Notes: generated from the sequence alone by a model not told the origin. Shown: positions 12,027 to 21,825, numbered from the stretch's first letter. The stretch is DNA of 64,000 nt from Proales similis (GCA_019059635.1 JAGVRJ010000014.1:1116001-1180000), one strand, 5' to 3'. A program made the numbers and translations.

Positions 12027-12329
12027 ATGTCCAGCTCGGGATCAGCAGCTGCAGCCGATGCTAAGTCAAGTGAGGAGTCAAATCAGGCGAAGAACGCTTT
12101 GCTCAGACTTCGCTTCATTCAAGTGGTCGAGTGCATGCAGGACAAGGAGTTGGACGTGCGCACTTATAAGGGTGCACCGGTGAAGGCAGTCGCCCGTTCG
12201 GCAGACATTGAATTCAGCCAAATTCATGTAAAAAACTTGCACACCCCGATCGGAGTTGTTCCTGAAGCATTGCTGAGAGCCAGCGATTTGATAAGCATTC
12301 AATTTGCTAATCAAGACTCGAACCCCTAA
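12027..12329 (+). CDS. GEMIN7: Gem-associated protein 7 (SMN complex)
   Basis: 100 residues in one exon. The C-terminal half (residues ~70-93) reads FSQIHVKNLHTPIGVVPEAL followed by LRASDLISIQF, which aligns closely with the conserved end of metazoan GEMIN7 (cores QTPIGV, EALLR and SDIIS). GEMIN7 has an Sm-like fold, pairs with GEMIN6 and helps the SMN complex load Sm proteins on snRNAs in the cytoplasm. The N-terminal ~25 residues are Ser/Ala-rich and look disordered. The length is a little under the human protein (~131). The start is chosen because the ATG sits directly after a strong splice acceptor. An AATAAA follows the stop by 8 bases (12337-12342), implying a very short 3' UTR. Confidence 0.85.
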   Translation: MSSSGSAAAADAKSSEESNQAKNALLRLRFIQVVECMQDKELDVRTYKGAPVKAVARSADIEFSQIHVKNLHTPIGVVPEALLRASDLISIQFANQDSNP

Positions 12330-12712
12330 TTTGCCGAATAAATGCCAAGCGCTTGGCTCATCGAATGTCAATTCTCTACCGCTTCGTTCTTGACTCGCTT
12401 TGTTCTCGCCCATCCGCGAATTATGTCGGATTCGGCAATATCGATTTATTTGCGAGCACGCAGACGCCCGCTCATCGGCTGGAAATTATGCCATTGCGGA
12501 ATTCCCGAATGTCGCCGTTGTCTCGCGCAATTCGATGATGTGACAATGCATAAGCCGAGGATTAGAGCCTCTCGCTCCTTCTTTCTCTCATGCGAACCGC
12601 AGCCATTTAAGTCTCTTTGCCAATTTAGTCCTTGCTATCTTACCTTTCTGGAGACGTTCACATATCTCAGTTATTTGTAGACTAATCGAGCAAAGGAAAC
12701 GGCCGATTGAGA
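12330..12712. other. Intergenic, no supported gene
   Basis: After the GEMIN7 poly(A) signal there is a 370-bp stretch leading to the 7B2 start. An open frame at 12342-12680 has no recognisable motif and is not supported. It presumably contains the 7B2 promoter and 5' UTR. Confidence 0.5.
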
Positions 12713-13608
12713 ATGAAAGCTTCGTTGATACTGGCGCTTGTCTCCGAGCTCATACTGGCCAGCTACGGCATTCGCCTGCCCGACAGAGCTTATTTCAATC
12801 AAGAACTCAGCGGCGCTCCCCTGAGTGCCCAAGACCTGTTTTACGGAGCGCCATTAGTCAATGACTATGAAAACTCGGAGCTTTTGGAGCCCTATTTGGA
12901 GTCGATCGGCTACTCGAACCCGGACGATTACTACAACTTTGACCTGAGCGATCTGCTGTCGGCGTCGGAAATCTCAAACCCGGACTCGATGGGCGACGGC
13001 TACAAGTTCGTTTCAGGTAATTGCCTCTCTCTCTCTCTCTTTCTTCATCAAGCGCCCTAAGTCTGAATGGCGAACGAAGGTGGCGCTGGCGAAGGAAGCC
13101 AACATCTAGGACCAGAAGGTGAAACCGAAAACAAAGATGAAATCAAAACGGATGAGCACCTGCCCGCATACTGCGACCCACCCAATCCCTGCCCTGTTGG
13201 CTACAAAGGTCCCGGCTGTGATCCTCGTCCCTACACGGAGTTCACCGCTGCATTCAGCAAAATGTACCAGCAAAGCCAGAAATGCATGTGCGACAGTGAC
13301 CATGACCAGTGCTCTCGTCCCGATCTTGTAACCAAGTCAGAGATCGTGCCACCGGTTGAGGTAACCGCAAATGACCGTGCCGCACCAATTGCGATTGAAA
13401 CAACAAATTGTTCGCTTTAAGGGCGACTTGTCCGGAGCAGTAGCCAAGAAATCTCCAAGAGTGAAGCGGGTAAGTGATGTTGGGCGACCAGCTTATCGCA
13501 AAAGACTCATTTGAGCTCAAGGCTGCGCGACTTGCCAAGAACCGTTCACCCAGTGATCGACACATCCGCACACATGTGGCCAAAAAGTCAATGCCCGCTC
13601 GCAACTAA
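12713..13608 (+). CDS. SCG5: Neuroendocrine protein 7B2 / secretogranin V homologue
   Basis: Four exons (12713-13016, 13080-13360, 13422-13469, 13522-13608) give 239 residues. A signal peptide (MKASLILALVSELILASYG) opens the protein. The exon 1-2 join restores GGAGEGSQHLGP, matching the vertebrate GGAHEGLQHLGP segment. YCDPPNPCPVG is the hallmark 7B2 motif near residues 128-138. The C-terminal part contains VAKKSPRVKR, a basic cleavage site, and later VAKKSMPARN, the latter at the very end. In the family, 7B2 is a secretory-pathway chaperone for prohormone convertase 2 whose C-terminal peptide inhibits the enzyme until cleaved at basic residues, and VAKKS is the conserved core of that peptide. 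Here the core occurs twice. Introns are 63, 61 and 52 nt. An AATAAA lies at 13781. Confidence 0.92.
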
Positions 13609-13906
13609 TGAGCCAACTTTACTCGCCCTAATCTCTTCAATCAGAGCACTCAAGCATATATATCATCAGTCTCTAGCGCGGCTGTTCGGCCATCTAGCTC
13701 CGTCACGTGAAATACCTAAAACTTGTCGAATAGCACATCAAACACCTAATCCATAAGTTGAACATTTTACTTCAATCGTCAATAAACTAGATAACCAGCT
13801 TGATGTTGCCTCAATCCGTGTTGACCAATCACTTCCCCCCCCCCCTCTCCACTAACTGACCGCCTCGTCCCTGAACCAGAGATATGACCGACCATTTGCT
13901 TTATTC
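13609..13906. other. Convergent spacer between 7B2 and the lysine-rich gene
   Basis: This stretch holds the 7B2 poly(A) signal (13781-13786), a run of ten C residues near 13835 and, on the minus strand, the AATAAA of the lysine-rich gene just below 13907. No gene is seen here. Confidence 0.5.
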
Positions 13907-14140
13907 TCATTTGCTTTTGACATTAATCTGTGAACAGAAAGCGGATTAAAAGACAATTGTCCACGAGTCTGCCTGCAATCGGCTTACTTGCTTTATGTTG
14001 ATCTGCACTTTTTTCGGCTTCTTGGCCATATTTCGCTTCTTGTTCACGTTGCCGCACTTTTCGGTGAATTTTTTTATCACTTTTTCGTTTGTGGCTGACA
14101 TTTCCTGCTTCTCGCTCTTTTCCCTTTTCTTCTTGCCCAT
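13907..14140 (-). CDS. Lysine-rich 57-residue microprotein
   Basis: Two exons on the minus strand (14140-13988 and 13927-13907) join across a 60-nt GTAAGC...CACAG intron to give 57 residues ending INVKSK. About a third of residues are Lys. There is one NNK-type basic block, no signal peptide and no membrane segment, so a nucleolar, ribosome-associated or nucleic-acid-binding role is possible, but I do not recognise it. Support that it is real: clean splice sites, an AATAAA starting two bases after the stop, and a pyrimidine/TTTTTAG acceptor 38 nt upstream of the ATG. It lies 104 bp downstream of the CINP-like gene on the same strand, so the two may be co-transcribed. Confidence 0.5.
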
Positions 14141-14244
14141 TTCCAATCTCCTGCTCTTCTCGTTTAATCTGATTAAATCTAAAAATTATTCGTTCAGACT
14201 GCAATTTTTTTGTTGAGAGAAAAACGCCGCAAACGGACAGCGAC

Positions 14245-14823
14245 TTATTTGAACAAAAGAATTTCAAGCTTGGCGCTCACAAGCGGATCAATGTTGGCCT
14301 CATGCAGCCAAGCAGAGAGCAAATAAACTTGCGAGTCAGGACTTGATCGACTCTCAAATAGAACCTCATTCACCAGTCGCTTTTTCCACTCGAGTTCAGC
14401 CTTGAACCCCTGCACCAGTCTGTCCAAAAGTCGACTCAGAGTGTCCGTTTCGACTTGCGCAAGTCTGTTCAAGTTCATTTCGGCCAGTTTGCCGATCGAC
14501 GAGCGAATTTTAGCCAAACGGCTCGAATAGGCCGACAGAGTGTCCAGGTGTTCTCTCACTCTTCTCAGGTTCTCGTTCACACGCGTCAAGTCGCGATAGC
14601 ACTGAACCTGTCCGACACAATTCAGCTGACCTTGATCGTCAGTCTCATCGAACCGCTCGTAGACCGCATTCATTTGACTCATTGTGGACTCTAGAAGCGA
14701 ATAGGACTCTCTGCACACAGCCGGCCATTTCTTGTTCACAATCTGATTTAGCTCGTCTAGCAGCTGATCAAGTTGGGTGTCGAATAGTTGCTTGCCACCG
14801 GTCTCTCCTCCTGCTGCGCTCAT
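14245..14823 (-). CDS. CINP: CINP-like (cyclin-dependent kinase 2-interacting protein) coiled-coil protein
   Basis: An intronless 192-residue frame. It is helical and rich in Leu/Glu/Arg, with coiled-coil character over residues ~60-150. The C-terminal ~45 residues (KKRLVNEVLFESRSSPDSQV then YLLSAWLHEANIDP) resemble the end of CINP, where a KRTVAKEL helix is followed by YLSMWLHQPYV. CINP binds CDK2/CDC7 and ATRIP in DNA replication and checkpoint control and also works in ribosome biogenesis. The length (192 versus ~212 in human) fits. The N-terminal half is too diverged to align by eye, so the assignment rests on the C-terminus and size. Confidence 0.6.
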   Translation of the reverse strand: MSAAGGETGGKQLFDTQLDQLLDELNQIVNKKWPAVCRESYSLLESTMSQMNAVYERFDETDDQGQLNCVGQVQCYRDLTRVNENLRRVREHLDTLSAYSSRLAKIRSSIGKLAEMNLNRLAQVETDTLSRLLDRLVQGFKAELEWKKRLVNEVLFESRSSPDSQVYLLSAWLHEANIDPLVSAKLEILLFK

Positions 14824-15059
14824 TCTCCTCTTTTACACGCCTCGTCGTCGATCTGACTCGTTCTGTGATCACAGGCAACACGAGCACTTGTAGTCGTCGT
14901 TGTCGTCGTATGAAATTAAAAATTTTTATTTTATTTTAACTTTGCTATTCACCAGCCCGTCGGCCTGCTGCATGTACAAATTCAAGAGCGAAAAAATTGT
15001 CTTTGTTTCGAATGAGAGGAAGCTGCCGTTTTCTGTCAGTCCAATCGCTGCTTAACGGT
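14824..15059. other. Short spacer on the minus-strand cluster
   Basis: Separates the stop of the NNF1-like gene from the CINP start. On the minus strand, AATAAA motifs in the T-rich stretch at about 14922-14937 can terminate the NNF1-like transcript. No coding sequence is seen. Confidence 0.4.
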
Positions 15060-15753
15060 TCAGCCGTTCGGCTTTTTCTTCTCCGCCAAGATTATTTTGT
15101 TTATTTTGTCCATAAGCTCGTTGTGCACCGAGTCGAGTCGCTTTTCCAGCTCCTTGTTCATTTGCTCGTATTGAGCGTCGACAGAGGCGAGCTTTTCCAC
15201 AATGCTGCGTTTGTCGTCGACGATCAGGCTCTCGATTGTGTGAGTTGAGTTGTCAAAGAAGCGCCTTCAATTGGTCACAAATTGCGTTCAGATCGATGGG
15301 TTCAAGTGAGAAAAATTAAGGTCTTGGATTTTGCTCACTCACCACGGCTCTGCTTGATTTTTACTCAGATCGGCCTTTTTTATTATTTCCTGAAGTCGCT
15401 CGCACTTTTCGTAGAAATTGTGTTTGCCGTGAAATGTGTCTATTTCCCTCTGAGGCGCACCAAAGGTTAGAGGACGCGATGAACAGCCGCGTTAGTCTCA
15501 GTCTACCTTGGCCTTGTCCAGATGCTCTTTGACTATCGAGTTGAACTTGTCCCTCAGCTTGGCGTGCTCCTTTTTTCCAAACAGGTTGTTCACTTCGCTC
15601 GAGCTGTTGGTAAATCGCAAGTTTGTTGACGCAGTTTGGGTGGATAAGACGAGAGAACGTTAGGATCGGTTTGAATTGTGCCAAAGAAATGCATTACAAT
15701 GCGAACTGGAGATTCTCTCCGATTATGTTCACGCACTGGTTTATCGACGACAT
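15060..15753 (-). CDS. Coiled-coil protein, tentatively NNF1/PMF1-like kinetochore subunit
   Basis: Four exons on the minus strand (15753-15698, 15603-15507, 15449-15343, 15264-15060) join in phase to give 154 residues ending AEKKKPNG. The protein is almost entirely helical, with coiled-coil heptads in the last ~60 residues. The middle (LRDKFNSIVKEHLDKAKREI, later NQAEPWR) resembles the helix leading to the EPAWRP region of PMF1/NNF1, a MIS12-complex subunit linking centromeric chromatin to NDC80 microtubule receptors. This similarity is weak and from memory, so an unrelated coiled-coil protein is possible. It lies head-to-head (250 bp) with the secreted orphan at 16004. Confidence 0.4.
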
Positions 15754-16003
15754 GGCCTCCAACAAGCAATCGGGCTCTTCTAAACTCGGGCCTGTTTGTT
15801 CGCAAACTGAGCAGCTCGAGAAATTAACAACAAAGAGAAGCGACCATGAAAAGTGAAAGCCGAGATCGACCGCGCTAGACAGCTCAAAGTTAACGTCACG
15901 TCCTGTTCGTCGCGCAATTTACTCTTTAACTTGAATCACTTGCACTCGCCAATCATTCGTTTGCACATTGACGCTGAGACGCTCGAAAATAAATTCAAAA
16001 CAA

Positions 16004-16634
16004 ATGCTCAGACTTAAGCTGCTGTTCGTGTCGATTTTCATTGTCCAGTTGAATGCCAAGCGTAAGTTTGTCGAGAACTCTTTTTTGAATGAATTCAATC
16101 TGATTCTTGCAGCTCTGCGTCCGATCAAGGAAACTGAATGCGTTTTCAAGAGATCAACACAGACGCTGACGTGCGAATCGTAAGCTAGAATTGGTCCCTC
16201 CCGCTGCCTCTCCGACTCGGCTGAAACTTTACAGGACCCTGGGAGTGAAGAGCTGCCCGGCAAGTGTGAGCGGCTCGGCCAAGGACTATGAGCTGTTTGC
16301 GATCAGCAGCCTGAAAGCTTCCTCTGGTCCGTTGCCCTCCATCTGGTTCAACCTGTATCCGGAGAAGAAGAACGGCGTCGGCTGGCTCAACTTCAATGCG
16401 GCCGGTGAGCCGGGCGAACGTCTGTCCATTCATGGCAAGGAGAAGCGTTCTCACCACGAGACCGGGTTCACAGTGCTCAGCGACCAATGTTGGAAAGAGT
16501 TGAACAGCCTTATTCAGTCGTCGGAGATATTTTTCCGAATCACGGCCGAGGCGAACACTCGTCGATCGGGCACTCACTCGTTGCGTCTATTTGAATCGAT
16601 TCGAGCACTTGGCGTCTTACGCATTCAAATTTAA
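16004..16634 (+). CDS. Orphan secreted protein of 174 residues
   Basis: Three exons (16004-16061, 16113-16179, 16235-16634) join in phase. The first exon encodes a clear signal peptide (MLRLKLLFVSIFIVQLNA). The mature part has only four or so cysteines (ETECVFK, LTCES, KSCPA, DQCWKE), an alternating hydrophobic/polar pattern compatible with a beta-rich fold, and a basic GKEKRSHHE segment. I recognise no family. The clean signal peptide, conserved splice phases and an AATAAA near 16808 argue that it is a real, probably extracellular protein. Confidence 0.65.
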
Positions 16635-16995
16635 ACGATTCTAGTCCTCAATCTCGACTCTGACCATACAATTCCAAATTATTTCTTTCTATTGTTTAAC
16701 CGCCGCCAGTTAATCCAATCAAGCAATTAATCAATCAATCGATCAATCAAATAATTCTCCTTCAGATGGAATCAATCATCTTCCGAATGAGTTTGTAAAC
16801 AAAAGAGAATAAATTTTACTCAAGTTACATTTAACTCATAAATTTTGCTCAGTTTTATTTGAATGTTTGGGAGACAAACTAGATCTGATTGATTGTCGCA
16901 TCAGCCATCGGTTGCGAAGTGATCTAAAATGAATATACAAACAAAGAGAGGCTGAGCCTTAAAGCTGTGAGCTGCTTCTAGATCGGGCGGGCAGT
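16635..16995. other. AT-rich convergent spacer
   Basis: About 360 bp between the secreted orphan and ARMC9, which converge here. It has a short (AATC)-type run (atcaatcaatcgatcaatc, ~16730-16750) and an AATAAA at about 16808. No gene is seen. Confidence 0.5.
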
Positions 16996-19928
16996 CTAGC
17001 TCAGCTTTGAGGATGTGAGGGTTTCATTGGGCGCCTGGCTGAGACTGGCCGACGAGCCCTTGGACCTGTTGGACGCGGCCGAGCTCGGTCGTGGCTCGGC
17101 GTTTGAATATCTCGGAATTCCGATCGAGCTCTCTAATGGCGGCGGTTGTGCCGGCTTCCAAGAGCCTCTCGTATTTTGTGATTTGCCCGCCGACAACTTG
17201 CGCGCCTCGATCGACTGCACGAAGCTCTGCTTCTCAATCAGCTCGTCGATCTCTTTCGACTCGAGCAGGACAATGTCAGTTTTGTTCACAGATCGCCTGG
17301 GCTGGTTGTTTCTGCTCGACGACGAGGGCAATGTCTGCGATGAAGAGTTGCCGCCTCTTCTCTCGTTCGATTTGTTCGACATGCGAACAGAATTGGACAG
17401 CGACTTGTTTGCCAGACTGGCTGTGCTCGCGGCGACTGCCTTTTGATCAAGCGACTCGCGGCTCCTCGCACCTGAACGGCTGCTGGACGGGGTGATTGGC
17501 CGCATAGATGCAATCGAGTCCCTCACCGCGCCTGCTTCTCCTCGTGGAGTGGTCATCGCCAGTCGGCCGCTCGTCGACGATGAAAGCGAATACTGATAAA
17601 GCAACAACTGCTCGCCGCAGCTGTCGTTCGAGTCGATGCTCTTTATGGGCGTCTCACCACTGTCCAGCTCGAACTCCATCATTTCGGCGTCCTCCTTTGC
17701 CAAAGTTTGTTCGATTGAGTCTACGTTGGCCAGAAACCGGTTCACCCACCTCGTCGTCTTCGTCTTCTTCGTTGTCAAAGTCGTCGATGGGCGCTACATC
17801 GTTTTTCGAATTTATCTTGTTTATGATCAATTCTCTTTGCTGATTAATCTCGGGCGTGCCTTCCACCAGGTAGCCGCGCAGAATGGCCTCCAAGTTCTTG
17901 AATTAACGATTCGTTAGCTCGGAGCTTCCGATAACAAAGTCCAGACAAGCAGTCGACTGACCATTGTTTTGGCGTACTCGCGCACCGACCCCACCGAGAG
18001 AATGTTGTAGAGAGCGCCGTTCACGTACGTTTGTATCTGAGCGAGAACGTAAAGCGGATTATTAAGACGCCAATGCTAATGGTTGAAAAGAGACTCACTT
18101 CTGAATTGGAATTTCCCAGCAGCTCTGAGATGACATCGAGCACCTTTTTCGGGTTATTGCCGCACTTTTTCCGGCCCATGCTCTTGAGCGTCAGGTTCAT
18201 GAAGAGAGCGATCGCATACTCGAGCGAATAGTCGCTCAATGCTTCGCTGTCCTCGAGCAGGTTGATCAGCATGTCGATGACGTTGTCGTTGATCATCAAT
18301 ATTTGCAAATGGTGTCTCAGGCTGAGCTTTTGAAGCCCGGCGAGCAAATTCTTTTTCGTGTAGTTGTCTTCGCTCTCGGTGCGCAGTGCTGCGTGCATCG
18401 TTTTCACAACATCGGCGTTGGACGCCAAATAGCTGCGGCCGTGGTTCAGAGAGGCCAGCGTGTTTATGAGTCGCGCCATGTACTCTCTAATCATCGGACT
18501 GGACGATTTGATCAGATCAATTATGGCGTTGGGCACTCGCTCGCTGCGGCAGTTGAGCAGGTCGCTCGCAATAAAGTCGGTGAGCAAACGCTGTCTCTGT
18601 TCGTTTGACTCGGCTTTAGTGAGACGCCAGCGAAGCGCCTGCAAAAGCAGTAGCTTTGCCTTTTCTCTTTCGCCGCTCTGAAGCTCTTGCTTGATCCTTG
18701 AATAGTCAAGAGGCGGTGCTCTGACCCCAGTGCTCTCACTTGGCGTTTCAAAATGAACCAATTGAACCACTTTAACAGCTCTAAACTCGACAAGGCCACT
18801 TACGATGATGCTTTCGGATAGGCGAGCGACTTGCGAATGTAGTTGCCAGCCGTGCCAGGCCGAGAAAAGTCCATCGACTGATTGAGCTGGCTGCTGAACA
18901 AACGCGAGCAAATGTGCTTGATGTACTCGATTGAGACCGGCTTGCCGATAATGGTGCTCTCAAGGCTGTCCACGAGCTCGGCCGTAATGCCTATCAGGCT
19001 GTGGTAGTCGGCCTGCACTTTGTTGAATTTCTTCATGTAGGCCATGGTGCGTCGCTCGGCCTCGAGCAGCTGCTCTTTCAGCTTTGCCTCTTCCTTGTTA
19101 GACGGAGCGCTGGTGAAAAACTCGTTGAGTCTGGGCGTCTTGGTCGATTTGAACACTTGATTGAGAAACTCCTTCAGCCTGTGCTTGAGCTCAATCATCC
19201 ACGTGTCCTTGAACAGGCCAACTTCTTTAAGTATTCTACATCTCCGAACGAGCAGCAAGCAAGCTTACTGTGAAGAGCTCTGGAAAGCCCGCCGCCGGCT
19301 CTTGGTGATACGGCAGACCGAAATAGGGCAGGAACTCTTTCGTCTGACAAATCACTCGTCCTTTGTTTTCGATGTAATTCTTGAACGCGATCATACTCTC
19401 CGCATCGGGCATCTGCAATTTAAAGTGTTTCATTCGCTCGAAACAGAACGAGAGCGAAAGAAGCAGACTAGCCTTGGTCGGATCGCGATGCGAATAGACG
19501 GCAAAGTGAATATTGAGCTCGAGCTCGAGCTTTTGCCCTTCGACGTCTTCGTCTATTCTGTCGGCCGGCACGTTTTCCATCCATCTTCGGAAAAAGTCCT
19601 GTCGACTGCCGGCGTCGAACATGTGCAGCATCTCGTTCTATTCGCAAGACAAATGCATAAAGGAGACAACAGGGGGTATTCAACTCAGATCGGCTCACAA
19701 TGAACTCGTCCCGTTGGCCAGATTGATCCGGCTTTTTGACGATGCTTTTACTTTTGCTTCCGCATTCCTCTTCAAACTTGAGCAGCGTTTGCTCGAATCG
19801 GTTGAACGCCAAATACTTGAGTGCAGAAGAAGGGTCAAAACCGAAAGTTGACTTTTTGCATCTAATCGCTCATTCACCTCGTGTACAATGCCGTTCAGCT
19901 CTCCTTCTAACGCCACCAGTCCAGACAT
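16996..19928 (-). CDS. ARMC9: ARMC9 (LisH and armadillo-repeat ciliary protein), with a 2-nt disruption
   Basis: Eight minus-strand exons (19928-19878, 19815-19699, 19637-19269, 19207-18804, 18738-18099, 18038-17962, 17896-17750, 17694-16996) give ~834 residues, near the human 817. The N-terminal LisH segment reads YLAFNRFEQTLLKFEEEC. Later come LPYFGLPY, the coiled coil with VQADYHSLIGITAELVDSLE, and armadillo repeats (LLLLQALRWRLTK, MIREYMARLINTLASL, SDYSLEYAIALFMNL), all aligned with ARMC9. The tail after residue ~600 is acidic, then Ser-rich and disordered. ARMC9 acts at the ciliary base and its loss causes Joubert syndrome in humans. Exon 6 has two surplus bases in a CTCTCTC run near 18000: the residues on both sides align without a gap, but in different frames. 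See the finding. Confidence 0.9.
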
Positions 19929-20676
19929 TTCTATTCCTTTCTCCAGATACGCTCACAGGCACAATCCAAGAGTAGAATCTTAATTCTTCAAAATGATTCA
20001 TTAATAATCGAGTCTACTGACGCATTGACCGTTAAATTTCGTGCGAATCAAGGCATCAGGTTAAACCCTAACGCGCCGGCCACATTTGCTAGACATTCAG
20101 CCTTCGTCGTCATGGCAACCGTCGTCTTCCTTTCTTTCTTATGCCAAGCAAATGCCGATGAAAAAAAGACAAAAAATGTCAACGGCTGGCCATTTCCAAA
20201 CTCAATTTATCGCTATATTGTTCCGAGAACATGAACTTGATTTTCACTCAGTCAAAAGTCAAAACAAAAGAATTGACCAAAAAAAAGGTGACTGGGCAAT
20301 TTCAATTTGTGAGTTATTGGATCAAAAAATCGAGATTGCAAATATCTCATCAAATGCCTCCTCAAACTGCAGCTCAGACCTGCAAACAAAGTTCGCTGCT
20401 GCCCAGAGCTGTTGTGAGTTGAAGGGTTGAAGATAAGGACTTGGATGCAGCAGAAATCCCTTCGCCCATAAGTATGAATTGGTGAACAAAGTTTTGCATT
20501 GTCTGCAATGATTCACTTGCCTCTTGATGGCCAGTTTCGCTCGGCGCTCAATAGAAATTTCTCAGCTGAATATTTGACATGAGTTCGTCAAACGTGATCG
20601 ATCCAAAAAGAGGGAGCCTGATCGGCTCTAGTTTGAGGCTGAAATGAAGAAATTGAGATTTTTTTAGAGATAAAGC
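19929..20676. other. Intergenic region between ARMC9 and TOLLIP
   Basis: This 750-bp stretch separates two genes transcribed away from each other. Apart from the tentative peptide frame at 20112 it holds only small open frames without motifs. Promoters of both genes are expected here. TTTTTTTAG at 20659-20667 sits nine bases before the TOLLIP ATG and looks like a splice acceptor. Confidence 0.4.
20112..20234 (+). CDS. Candidate 40-residue secreted peptide precursor
   Basis: The frame from the ATG at 20112 encodes MATVVFLSFLCQANA, which looks like a short signal peptide, followed by a 25-residue mature part with a KK pair and an NGWPFPNSIYRYIVP stretch. It is small and has no relatives I recognise. 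It could be a neuropeptide-like precursor or chance. The same frame is open further upstream. Low confidence. Confidence 0.2.
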   Translation: MATVVFLSFLCQANADEKKTKNVNGWPFPNSIYRYIVPRT

Positions 20677-21825
20677 ATGGCCTCTGCGTTTGTCCAACCA
20701 GATGAGTCTTCGGGTCAATTGAACGCCGAGGAGCTACGCAAAAAGGTAAAACATGTCTCGTAGCCTGGCAAGGGCTTTAGCGCTCAAATCTGACTCGATT
20801 GTAATCGGCAAGGTCTATGTTCCGGCAAAGCTGCCCGAGGACTTTCTGCGCGTAACTTTAAACGACCAGCAGATGAGCGAGAATGAAGACGGCCTGATCG
20901 CTCAGCGTCTTCAGTTCGGAATGAACTCGGACGAGATGAATTTCTACAAAAGTCTCTACAGAACCAACTCGCATGAAGCAGCCACGTATCGGGGCCGGCT
21001 GCAAATTGACCTGGTCGAAGCCAGACTCAACAAGAGCTACAGTCTCCTTGCTCGTATGGACCCCTACGTTCGCATCAAGGTCGGCTCTAGAATATTCGAG
21101 TCCGACACCGACTACGGCGGTGGCAAGAATCCCAAATGGCGCAAGACAATTATGTGGTAATTAAATCTGAACGAAGAAGGTTCAAATTTAAATTTCTTTT
21201 CCTCTTTCCCTGCTACAGCTACCTGCCATTCGAGGTGAACACAATTCAATTTGAGATCTACGACGAAGTAAGTCTCCTGGCCGGACGCTCGTCTCCACTC
21301 AATCTAACGCGGGCAAACCAACATTAGAAATCGTTCATGACTGACGAGCTGATCGCCTACGTGCGGTATCCACTACCCCAGGCGCTCTTTGACGGCGTCT
21401 TCTTGGACCAGTGGGTGCCATTGAGCGGCAAGCTGGGCGATTTCAAAGAGGGCGAAATGAACGTGCAGTTCTTGTTCACACCGTTAGAGCAGGTCAACTC
21501 GGCTCGGCGAGCGGCCAGCTCATCGACGGCCGCACCGGTGCCAATTCAACAGCCCGATTCAGTTCAGCTTCCTCCAGGTCAATACACTTTTATTGTTTTG
21601 CTTTCTACCATGCCCTGCTTTAAAACTTGGACCATTTTCGCAGAAGTCAATTCTCGAGCAGCAGCAACGAGCAACCAGCCACAGACACAGGTCACTGAGC
21701 AGGACGTGGCATCGATCAAGGAAATGTTTCCCTCTGCCCAAGACGAAGTGATCAGGTCTCTGCTCGAGGCGCATTCAGGCAGCAAGGAAGCGGCTATTGA
21801 GGCCCTACTTCAAACAATGAGCTAA
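20677..21825 (+). CDS. TOLLIP: TOLLIP (Toll-interacting protein)
   Basis: Five exons (20677-20745, 20813-21156, 21219-21267, 21328-21577, 21644-21825) give 297 residues. After a short N-terminus, VYVPAKLPEDFLR matches the TOLLIP VYIGELPQDFLR segment. A C2 domain spans residues ~80-200 (LQIDLVEARLNKSYSLLARM, DPYVRI, NPKWRK, FEIYDE). A Pro/Ala/Ser linker follows, then a C-terminal CUE ubiquitin-binding domain (IKEMFPSAQDEVIRSLLEAH, AAIEALLQ). TOLLIP binds phosphoinositides through C2 and ubiquitin through CUE, and it dampens Toll/IL-1 receptor signalling and sorts cargo in endosomes. An extension of ~45 residues between the N-terminal motif and C2 is longer than in vertebrates. The start follows a likely splice acceptor. 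Confidence 0.93.

Noticed and set aside
12342-12680. A 112-residue open frame between GEMIN7 and 7B2
   Set aside because: No motif, no splice partner, and it starts inside the GEMIN7 poly(A) signal region.
13923-14267. A 114-residue minus-strand frame overlapping the lysine-rich gene
   Set aside because: It overlaps the CINP stop and reads through a good intron. The shifted frame with splice sites, stop and AATAAA is better supported.
17015-17446. Plus-strand frames opposite ARMC9, and many like them opposite other genes
   Set aside because: They are shadows of conserved coding sequence on the other strand.
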